From NCBI GenBank assembly GCA_030824835.1, contig JAPJRA010000242.1, positions 1 through 6,215 of the forward strand: a stretch of 6,215 bases of DNA, written 5' to 3'. The first letter of the stretch is position 1; every line of letters starts with the position of its first letter. A program made the translations under genes and the position numbers. Of the stretch, positions 1-5,150 are shown piece by piece. This DNA is from Geminicoccaceae bacterium. GTDB taxonomy: Bacteria > Pseudomonadota > Alphaproteobacteria > Geminicoccales > Geminicoccaceae. The notes beneath the pieces are model-generated. The model had not been told where the DNA came from and did not search any database. It worked only from the letters and a program-made list of their open reading frames with translations.

Positions 1-1
1 G

Positions 2-1420
2 GGCACTGTACTCAGTGCCGGCGCTGTCCGGGCGCAGGAGATCACGATCAACATGGCGGTGCCCGACTGGCCGCCGACCCGGTTCATGAAGGAGGAGTTC
101 GACCGCTCCTTCAAGTCGCCGACCGGCAAGAACGTGAAGCTGGTGATGGACTTCATCCCGTGGCCCTCATTCTACGAGCGCGTCGCGGCCTCGCTGACCT
201 CCGGCGAGCAGAAGTACCAGATGATCGTGACCGACAGCCAGTGGTTGGGGTCGTTCGTCGAGGGCGGGTACTACAAGGACCTGACCGACGACATGAAGAA
301 CGATCCCGAGCTGACCAAGATCATGAAGGACCTGCATCCGGTCCTGGTCTCGGCCTACTCGACCTATCCGCACCAGACAGCCAAGCAGCTCGAGGAAGCA
401 GGTGAGTGGCCGAAGGACGGGGTGCACTATTACGGCTTCCCGCAGTTCCCCGACACCTACGTCACCTATTATCGCAAGGATCTGTTCTGCAACGAGAAGG
501 AAGCAGCCAAGTTCCAGGCGAGCTTCAATCAGAAACTGCCGTGCACCTATGAGGACTGGCAGCAGGTCGATTGGGACGTGTGGGCGAATATCGGCAAGCA
601 TTTCCAGCGCAAGAAGGGCGACCCGCTGGGCGACGGCGTGGCCGACGACAATTTCTATGGCACCGCCTACCAGGCCGGCGTCGCCTACGATTTCTCGACC
701 ATGGCCGTGAACGCCTTCATCTGGCAGCAGGGCGGCTCGATCTGGGACGAGACCAAGGCTCCTGAGGGCCAGGCGCTCGGCGTCGTGAACTCGGACATCA
801 ACGTCAAGGCGTTCGAGCAGTATCTCAGCATGCTGCCCTACTCGCCCCCGGTAGCGAAGACCGGCCAAATGGACATCTTCGTCGTCCAGGACCTGTTCAT
901 GCAGGGCAAGGTCGCGGCGGCGATCGACTGGGTCGGCCTTGGCGAGCCCGTGCTGGACCCGAAGACGTCGAAGGTCTCCGACAAGTCGGCGTTCGGCGTG
1001 GCGCCTGGCACCAAGAAGGCCGACGGCACGATCGACCGGACCGGCAATATCGGTGGCCAGCCCTTCGTGCTGACCACCTGGAACAGCCCCGAGGTCGACG
1101 AGGCGGCGCTCGAGGTGGTGAAGTGGTGGCTGCAGCCCGACACGCAGAAAAAGTTCGTCGCCAATGGCGGTCAGTCGGGTCTGCGCAGCGTCATGGCCGA
1201 TCCCGAGTATGATTCCCTGCGGCCCTGGAACCGGGCCCACAAGGAGATGCTCGATTGGCAGCGTGACGTCTGGCACATCCCGGAGTTCTTTGAGCTCCTG
1301 ACGCAGCAGCAGCAGGAATTCGACAAGGCGATCACGGGGCAGATCTCGGCCAAGGAGGCCCTGGATGCCGTGGCGGAATTCCAGGACCGCGTTCTGCGGG
1401 ATGCCGACCGCATCGAATAG
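2..1420 (+). CDS. ABC transporter periplasmic solute-binding protein, CUT1 type (5' partial)
   Basis: Periplasmic receptor of a carbohydrate-type ABC importer; it should bind the solute and deliver it to the permeases encoded next. The reading frame is open from base 2. The 17 codons before the first ATG (position 53) end in a typical signal-peptide tail, with predicted cleavage V-R-A|Q-E at about position 34/35. ATG 53 is therefore an internal Met (Asn-Met-Ala) and the true start lies upstream of the window. The mature part is about 460 residues, normal for CUT1 receptors. Family-like stretches, counted from M53, are YGFPQFPDTYVTYYRKDLF (about 127-145), FYGTAYQAG (about 200) and NIGGQPFVLTTWNSP near the C-terminal third. 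Only two cysteines occur, C146 and C164, a possible disulfide. The gene ends TAG at 1418-1420, 74 nt before the first permease. The family call is firm; the substrate is unknown. Confidence 0.93.
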   Translation, partial: GTVLSAGAVRAQEITINMAVPDWPPTRFMKEEFDRSFKSPTGKNVKLVMDFIPWPSFYERVAASLTSGEQKYQMIVTDSQWLGSFVEGGYYKDLTDDMKNDPELTKIMKDLHPVLVSAYSTYPHQTAKQLEEAGEWPKDGVHYYGFPQFPDTYVTYYRKDLFCNEKEAAKFQASFNQKLPCTYEDWQQVDWDVWANIGKHFQRKKGDPLGDGVADDNFYGTAYQAGVAYDFSTMAVNAFIWQQGGSIWDETKAPEGQALGVVNSDINVKAFEQYLSMLPYSPPVAKTGQMDIFVVQDLFMQGKVAAAIDWVGLGEPVLDPKTSKVSDKSAFGVAPGTKKADGTIDRTGNIGGQPFVLTTWNSPEVDEAALEVVKWWLQPDTQKKFVANGGQSGLRSVMADPEYDSLRPWNRAHKEMLDWQRDVWHIPEFFELLTQQQQEFDKAITGQISAKEALDAVAEFQDRVLRDADRIE

Positions 1421-1434
1421 AAGCAAGCACGGGC

Positions 1435-1458
1435 GGGGCCGGCAGCGATGCCGGCCCC
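1435..1458 (+). promoter_or_regulatory. Intercistronic stem-loop between binding-protein and permease genes
   Basis: Perfect inverted repeat: GGGGCCGGCA at 1435-1444, loop GCGA (a GNRA-type tetraloop) at 1445-1448, and TGCCGGCCCC at 1449-1458. It starts 15 nt after the binding-protein stop and ends 36 nt before the first permease start. No T-run follows, so it is not a classical intrinsic terminator. In many binding-protein-dependent ABC operons, hairpins at this place protect the 3' end of the receptor mRNA or partly stop transcription, so that the receptor outnumbers the membrane complex. That role here is inferred from position. Confidence 0.7.
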
Positions 1459-1494
1459 CATGCATCCTGGGACAGGGCGAGGCAACGCGACGGC

Positions 1495-2433
1495 ATGGCG
1501 ACGACCGATATCATCCGAACGGAGGTGCGGCGGGAGGGTGGCTTCCTGCCCTGGATCATGGCGCCCGAGCGCCGTGGCCCGCTCCTGGTCGCGCCGGCGA
1601 TCATTGTCCTGTTCTTGATGAACATCTTTCCGCTGCTCTGGTCATTCGGCCTCAGCTTCTTCAACTATCGCGCCAACCGGCAGGCGGTGCCGAGCTTCGA
1701 GGGGCTGGAAAATTACGGGCGCGTGCTCACCGACCCCGTGATCTGGGAGCGGTTCCAGACCACGGCGCTGATCGTCGGTGCCAGCGTCTTGCTGCAGCTC
1801 GTGCTGGGCTTCCTGCTGGCGCTCCTGTTCGAGCGGCAGTTCCCGCTGCGGCGCCTCCTGCTCACGCTGGTGCTGACACCGATGATGCTGTCGCCCGTGG
1901 CGGTCGGCGTGTTCTTCAAGCTCTACTATGAGCCGACCTTCGGACTGGTCAGCCAGTTCATCAACGCCGTCTTCACCGGCGAGCCGTTCGCTCTCCTGGC
2001 AACGCCGTTGGGTGCGATCGTCGGTATCGTGGTGGCGGACGCGTGGATGTGGTCGCCGTTCGTCATGCTGCTCGTGCTCGCGGGCTTGGTAAGCGTGCCG
2101 AAATATCTCTATGAAGCAGCTGAAGTCGACCGGGCTTCCTGGTGGCGGCGATTCAGTACCATCACCTTCCCCTATATCCGCAGCCTTTTGCTGCTCGCGG
2201 TCCTGTTCCGCACGATCGAGACCTTCAAGCTGTTCGACATCGTCTACATCGTCACCCAGGGCGGCCCCGGCTCCGCGACCGAGACGATCGGCGTCTACGT
2301 CTATCGGGTGGCGTTCCAGAACTTCCGTACGAGCCAGTCCACAGCGCTCGCCTACATCGTGCTGTTCGTCGTGATCGTGCTCACGAGCCTTTATCTCTAC
2401 GCCGTCAATCGGCGCAATCAGGAGGCCGCCTGA
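1495..2433 (+). CDS. ABC transporter permease 1, CUT1 type (MalF/UgpA-like)
   Basis: Inner-membrane permease of the importer, 312 residues. About six hydrophobic segments are visible: roughly 30-53, 90-112, 120-145, 173-200, 228-249 and 284-304. The cytoplasmic EAA loop that docks on the ATPase is at about 207-226 (EAAEVDRAS...ITFP); the usual Gly of EAA-x2-DGA is Arg213 (codon cgg). The motif IVTQGGPGSATET at about 252-264 is typical of the MalF/UgpA-type partner of a CUT1 pair. The start is ATG 1495, with a weak GAGG at 1479-1482, 12 nt upstream; the next in-frame ATG (1558) would still keep the first helix but has no better ribosome site. The stop TGA shares its last base with the start of the next gene (TGATG), so the two permeases are translationally coupled and probably form a heterodimer. 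Confidence 0.95.
   Translation: MATTDIIRTEVRREGGFLPWIMAPERRGPLLVAPAIIVLFLMNIFPLLWSFGLSFFNYRANRQAVPSFEGLENYGRVLTDPVIWERFQTTALIVGASVLLQLVLGFLLALLFERQFPLRRLLLTLVLTPMMLSPVAVGVFFKLYYEPTFGLVSQFINAVFTGEPFALLATPLGAIVGIVVADAWMWSPFVMLLVLAGLVSVPKYLYEAAEVDRASWWRRFSTITFPYIRSLLLLAVLFRTIETFKLFDIVYIVTQGGPGSATETIGVYVYRVAFQNFRTSQSTALAYIVLFVVIVLTSLYLYAVNRRNQEAA
2420..2425 (+). promoter_or_regulatory. Ribosome binding site of permease 2
   Basis: AGGAGG lies inside the end of the permease 1 gene, 7 nt before ATG 2433. It settles the start of permease 2: the frame is open far upstream, from an ATG at 2142, but that stretch overlaps permease 1 and gives no permease-like sequence. Confidence 0.85.
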
Positions 2434-3299
2434 TGCAGGCCCGGCGCGAAATCGGCAAGGCCGGCTGGGGCTGGACCGCCCTGGCGGCGGTCATCAGCCT
2501 GATCTACTTCTTCCCGGCGTTCTGGATCATCCTGACCGCGTTCAAGTCACGCGGCGACACGCTGGCGGTGCCACCCGTCCTGTTCTTCCAGCCGATCTGG
2601 GACAACTTCGTCAGCGTGTTCTACCGCGCCAGCATCACGGCCCAGGCGTCGCAGGAGACGCAGTTCCTGCGCTACTTCGTGAACTCCATGTTCATCTCGG
2701 GCACGAGCGTGCTGCTCGCCCTGATCATCGGCTGCCTCGCCGCCTACGGCTTTTCGCGTTTCCCGTTGAAGGGCAACGACACCTACCTGTTCATCATCCT
2801 GACCACCCGGATGATGCCGGCGATCGTCGTGATCATCCCGATCTTCTTGATGTTCCGCCTGACCGGCCTCGCCGGCACCTATGCCGGGATCATCCTGCTC
2901 TACACGGCATTCAACATTCCGTTCTCGGTCTGGATGATCAAAAGCTTCTTCGACGAGCTCAACCGCGAGGTCGAGGACGCGGCGCGCATGGACGGCTCGT
3001 CGGAGGCCCGCGTGTTCTTCAAGATCTGCCTGCCGCAGGTCACGGCCGGCCTGGCCGCCACCTTCGTCTTCGGCCTGATCCTGACCTGGAACGAGTTCCT
3101 GTTCGCTCTCCTGCTCACCGGTGTCGAGACCCGCACGGTGCCGGTGGCGATGGCGCGCACGCTCGGCGGCGAGATCGGCGTCGACTACGGCCTGCTGGCG
3201 GCGATCGTCACCTTGTTCCTCATCCCCATCATTGTCGTGACGTTCCTGCTGCAGAACCAGCTCCTGCGCGGGGTGACGTTCGGTACGGTACGGCGTTAG
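2433..3299 (+). CDS. ABC transporter permease 2, CUT1 type (MalG/UgpE-like)
   Basis: Second inner-membrane permease, 288 residues, with about six helices at roughly 14-36, 84-107, 117-142, 147-169, 205-228 and 253-274. The EAA loop at about 181-201 (EDAARMDGSS...ICLP) keeps the conserved Asp-Gly that permease 1 lacks. The TTRMMPAIVVIIPIF segment (about 124-138) and the C-terminal LLRGVTFGTVRR are characteristic of the MalG-type partner in sugar and polyol importers. The start ATG 2433 overlaps the previous stop by one base and has an excellent AGGAGG. Helix positions were judged by eye from hydrophobicity. The family call is firm; the sequence does not show the substrate. Confidence 0.96.
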   Translation: MQARREIGKAGWGWTALAAVISLIYFFPAFWIILTAFKSRGDTLAVPPVLFFQPIWDNFVSVFYRASITAQASQETQFLRYFVNSMFISGTSVLLALIIGCLAAYGFSRFPLKGNDTYLFIILTTRMMPAIVVIIPIFLMFRLTGLAGTYAGIILLYTAFNIPFSVWMIKSFFDELNREVEDAARMDGSSEARVFFKICLPQVTAGLAATFVFGLILTWNEFLFALLLTGVETRTVPVAMARTLGGEIGVDYGLLAAIVTLFLIPIIVVTFLLQNQLLRGVTFGTVRR

Positions 3300-3302
3300 G
3301 AG
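3298..3302 (+). promoter_or_regulatory. Ribosome binding site of the ATPase gene
   Basis: AGGAG overlaps the last two bases of the permease 2 stop codon (TAG 3297-3299) and stands 7 nt before ATG 3310. The overlap supports coupled translation of permease and ATPase. Confidence 0.8.
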
Positions 3303-3309
3303 CGCGCGC

Positions 3310-4404
3310 ATGGCCAAGGTCGAGCTCCGCCAGGTCACCAAGCTGTTCGGCCCGTTGCGGGCCGTCGACAGCGCCGATCTCGAGATCGCCGACGGGGAGG
3401 TCTTGTGCCTGCTCGGACCCTCGGGTTGCGGCAAGACGACGACGCTGCGGATGATCGCCGGGCTGGAAGCGGCGTCGAGCGGCGACATCATGCTGGGCGG
3501 CCAGCGGGTCAACGACCTGCCGACCCGCGAGCGCAACATCGCGATGGCCTTCCAGTTCTATGCGCTCTACCCGAACCTCTCCGTGGCCGAGAACCTCGCC
3601 TACCCGCTGCACGCCGAGCGGCTCGGCGCCGCGCGGATCCGTGACAAGGTCGCCGAGACCGCGCGCGTGCTGCAGCTCGACCAGGTCCTGGAACGCCGGC
3701 CGAGCCAGCTCGCCGAAGGCGAGAAGCAGCGGGTCGCGGTCGGGCGCTGCATCATCCGTGACCCGAGCTGCTTCCTGTTCGACGAGCCGCTGTCGCGCCT
3801 CGACGTCCAGCTGCGTGAGGAGATGCGCAGTGAGATCAAGCTGGTGCTGCAGGACCTGCAGCGGCCGACGATCATCGTCACGCACGACCAGTTCGAGGCG
3901 CTGACGATGGCCGACCGGATCGCCGTCATGCGTTCCGGCCTGATCGAGCAGGTGGCGACGCCGCATGGCATCTTCGCCAAGCCCGCCAACCTGTTCGTCG
4001 CCGGGTTCATCGGCACGCCGCAGATGAACCTGCTTCCCGCCGAGCTCGAGGGTTTCGGCGACGACGGACGGGCGCGGTTCACGATCGAGGGCGGCCAGCG
4101 CCTGGCCCTCGTCGTCGATCCCCGCGTGCGCGATCTGCTGGCCGGCGCCAAGGTCACGCTCGGCATCCGCCCACGCAACCTCGAGATCGTGCACGAACCC
4201 GTCGACGACGGTCTTTCCTCCGTCGTCGACATTATCGAGCCGATGGGTGCCGAGACCCTCGCGCACCTCAACGACGGGCACCACGACATCCGCGTGGTGA
4301 CGGGCTGGCGGACACCGATCGCCGAAGGCGAGCGGATCCACGTCCGCTGGCAGCCCGGTCAGACGCATGTCTTCGACGCGACGGGGGAGGCGGTACGTTC
4401 ATGA
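3310..4404 (+). CDS. ABC transporter ATP-binding protein, MalK/UgpC-like, with atypical signature motif
   Basis: Cytoplasmic ATPase powering the importer, 364 residues, the usual MalK/UgpC length. Motifs in order: aromatic A-loop residue near F13; Walker A GPSGCGKTT at 36-44; Q-loop Q82 in AFQFYALYPNLSV; signature region LAEGEKQRVAVGR at 134-146; Walker B CFLFDEP at 154-160 with catalytic E159; D-loop SRLD at 162-165; H-loop His192 in VTHDQFEA. A C-terminal TOBE/MalK-type regulatory domain runs from about 235 to the end and includes TLGIRPRNLEI. The signature is odd: canonical LSGGQ reads LAEGE, losing the phosphate-contacting Ser and the first Gly, while all other ATPase motifs are intact. 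The protein could work as an atypical homodimer or pair with a canonical ATPase encoded elsewhere. It starts 10 nt after the permease stop, and its TGA overlaps the next ATG by 4 nt. Confidence 0.95.
   Translation: MAKVELRQVTKLFGPLRAVDSADLEIADGEVLCLLGPSGCGKTTTLRMIAGLEAASSGDIMLGGQRVNDLPTRERNIAMAFQFYALYPNLSVAENLAYPLHAERLGAARIRDKVAETARVLQLDQVLERRPSQLAEGEKQRVAVGRCIIRDPSCFLFDEPLSRLDVQLREEMRSEIKLVLQDLQRPTIIVTHDQFEALTMADRIAVMRSGLIEQVATPHGIFAKPANLFVAGFIGTPQMNLLPAELEGFGDDGRARFTIEGGQRLALVVDPRVRDLLAGAKVTLGIRPRNLEIVHEPVDDGLSSVVDIIEPMGAETLAHLNDGHHDIRVVTGWRTPIAEGERIHVRWQPGQTHVFDATGEAVRS
4201..4230 (+). repeat. Perfect 11-bp inverted repeat inside the ATPase gene
   Basis: GTCGACGACGG at 4201-4211 and its exact complement CCGTCGTCGAC at 4220-4230 flank the loop TCTTTCCT. 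It lies in the part of the gene that encodes the C-terminal TOBE region (VDDGLSSVVD). In mRNA it would form a strong hairpin. It may have no function, since GAC/GTC-rich Asp and Val codons make such repeats easily in GC-rich genes. Confidence 0.5.
4386..4390 (+). promoter_or_regulatory. Ribosome binding site of the small membrane protein gene
   Basis: GGAGG, within a GGGGGAGG run at 4383-4390, lies in the last codons of the ATPase gene, 10 nt before ATG 4401. It favours ATG 4401 over the second in-frame ATG at 4425, which has no clear Shine-Dalgarno. Confidence 0.65.
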
Positions 4405-4715
4405 ACACGGGCAAGGTTGCGGGTATGTCCGCAACACAGGCGCGGAGCGTCGAGGGCCTGATCATCGCGTTCTGCCTGTTCGCCCTGTTCGCGATCTTCC
4501 AGCCCTTCTCGCTGGGCCTGTTCTCGGTCGGCTGCGGCCTCGTGGTGTTCGGCGGGCTCGTCTTCAACCTGGTGCCCCTGTGCCAGCCCGGTCGCCCCGC
4601 GCGCGATCTGGTCCGGGCGGCCGGGATCATCGCGCTGGTGTTCGCCGTGATCCTGGGCCTGGCGCTGCTCTCGGCCTATCTCTACGGCGTCTACCTGGCG
4701 GCGCAGCGCGCCTGA
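4401..4715 (+). CDS. Small three-helix membrane protein, last gene of the ABC importer operon
   Basis: Not recognised as a named family. It has 104 residues and three hydrophobic segments at about 19-35, 37-60 and 72-98, joined by short loops. The only strongly charged loop is CQPGRPARDLVR at about 61-72, between helices 2 and 3. There is no signal-peptide cleavage site and no enzyme motif. The start ATG overlaps the ATPase stop as ATGA, and the gene has its own GGAGG, so co-translation with the ATPase is likely. Some CUT1 importers, such as the rhizobial glycerol-type operon glpSTPQV, carry an unrelated or distantly related small membrane protein; by analogy this could be an accessory subunit that stabilises or tunes the permease complex. 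That role is inferred from position only. It could also be an independent membrane protein carried along with the operon. Confidence 0.82.
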   Translation: MNTGKVAGMSATQARSVEGLIIAFCLFALFAIFQPFSLGLFSVGCGLVVFGGLVFNLVPLCQPGRPARDLVRAAGIIALVFAVILGLALLSAYLYGVYLAAQRA

Positions 4716-4744
4716 GGATGCGTGCTCAGTCGGGGCTTTCCCCG
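4712..4744. terminator. Weak hairpins at the convergent gene ends
   Basis: CTGAG (4712-4716) and CTCAG (4725-4729) form a short inverted repeat that contains the stop codons of both converging genes. Next to it CGGGG-CTTT-CCCCG (4731-4744) forms a 5-bp GC stem inside the end of the minus-strand gene. Neither has a T-run, so a bidirectional terminator is only a possibility; only 10 nt separate the two stops. Confidence 0.25.
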
Positions 4745-5070
4745 GCCGCGTCCGCCGTCTCGCCCAGGCCATCGAGCTCGTTCGCCAGCCACCAGTAGCG
4801 AAACCCCTGGCCACGCAGCCAACGCTCGAGCCGGTCGAGGTTCGTCCACTCGCGAGCGAGGCCACGGGCGCTGACGACCCTGGCCGAGATCCCGTCGACC
4901 TGGACGAACACGCCCCAGGCGTGCGGGTGCCGTCCCTGGTCCCCAAAGCCGCCGCCCATCTGGCTGCGCACGACCCGAGCCACGGTGGGATAGCCCACGA
5001 GGCGGTAGGAGCTGCGCAGCGCGCCCAGATCCGACTGGCGCACGGTCGGGTTGGCGAGCGTCGGAATCAT
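4726..5070 (-). CDS. Hypothetical protein, 114 residues, unrecognised
   Basis: I do not recognise this protein. It is judged real because its codons are strongly G/C at the third position like the neighbouring genes, because the protein is balanced and rich in Trp and Tyr, and because it fits snugly between its neighbours without overlap. Visible pieces: a Gly-rich turn QMGGGFGDQG at about 38-47, then an alternating hydrophobic stretch HAWGVFVQVDGISARVVSAR (about 50-69) that looks like two beta strands, then WTNLDRLERWLRGQGFRYWW (about 74-93), which looks like an amphipathic helix followed by a strand. There is no transmembrane segment, signal peptide or Cys. Start ATG 5070 has a modest AGGGG 9 nt upstream; an internal ATG at about codon 39 is an alternative start that would drop the less conserved-looking N-terminus. 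It converges on the ABC operon and diverges from the Ntn hydrolase gene. Confidence 0.65.
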   Translation of the reverse strand: MIPTLANPTVRQSDLGALRSSYRLVGYPTVARVVRSQMGGGFGDQGRHPHAWGVFVQVDGISARVVSARGLAREWTNLDRLERWLRGQGFRYWWLANELDGLGETADAAGESPD

Positions 5071-5083
5071 GCCGGCCGGCCCC

Positions 5084-5113
5084 TGGACATGATCGGCCTG
5101 GGACCTACATCAT
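5084..5113 (+). promoter_or_regulatory. Possible promoter of the Ntn hydrolase gene
   Basis: TGGACA (5084-5089; 5 of 6 bases match TTGACA) and CATCAT (5108-5113; 4 of 6 match TATAAT) are 18 nt apart. This would put the transcript start near 5120 and leave a leader of about 30 nt before ATG 5151. Sigma-70 matches of this quality are common by chance, so this is a tentative call. The CATCAT half lies inside the palindrome at 5107-5125. Confidence 0.25.
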
Positions 5114-5125
5114 GGACCATGATGT
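5107..5125. promoter_or_regulatory. Operator-like perfect palindrome in the divergent intergenic region
   Basis: ACATCATGGACCATGATGT is a perfect dyad: two 9-bp arms around a central A. It sits in the 80-nt gap between two divergent genes, 25 nt before ATG 5151 on the right and 36 nt before ATG 5070 on the left, in sequence that is more AT-rich than its surroundings. Length, symmetry and place fit a binding site for a dimeric repressor or activator (for instance of the GntR, TetR or MarR type) controlling one or both genes. No regulator gene is in the window, so the protein is unknown. Confidence 0.55.
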
Positions 5126-5150
5126 TGCCTCAGCATGATTGGATCACCCC

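Noticed and set aside
2..19. Inverted repeat GGCACTG-TACT-CAGTGCC at the left edge
   Set aside because: Only 7 bp, inside signal-peptide codons at the cut end of the window; too little context to claim a function.
53..55. ATG 53 as the true start of the binding protein
   Set aside because: The frame continues to the left edge and reads as a signal-peptide end (VRA|QE), so this Met is inside the mature protein.
1303..1314. Short CAG repeat in the binding-protein gene
   Set aside because: Only four consecutive Gln codons; too short to be a meaningful tandem repeat.
167..1465. 432-codon open frame on the minus strand opposite the binding-protein gene
   Set aside because: Antisense shadow of a high-GC gene; its translation is Arg/His/Leu-rich with no domain, while the plus frame is a clear receptor.
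2142..2432. Long N-terminal extension of permease 2 from ATG 2142
   Set aside because: It is the shadow frame of permease 1; the real start is ATG 2433 behind AGGAGG, and family length fits 288 residues.
3846..3862. Perfect palindrome GCTGCAGG-A-CCTGCAGC in the ATPase gene
   Set aside because: It comes from a codon repeat (Leu-Gln-Asp-Leu-Gln) in a conserved helix; nothing suggests an operator there.
3229..4368. 379-codon open frame on the minus strand opposite the ATPase gene
   Set aside because: Antisense shadow of the ATPase; the plus strand carries all Walker motifs. The same applies to minus frames 2547-3539 and 5130-6050.
5071..5080. GCCGGCCGGC self-complementary run next to the minus-strand start
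   Set aside because: Simple GC-rich 10-mer of a kind expected by chance in this base composition.
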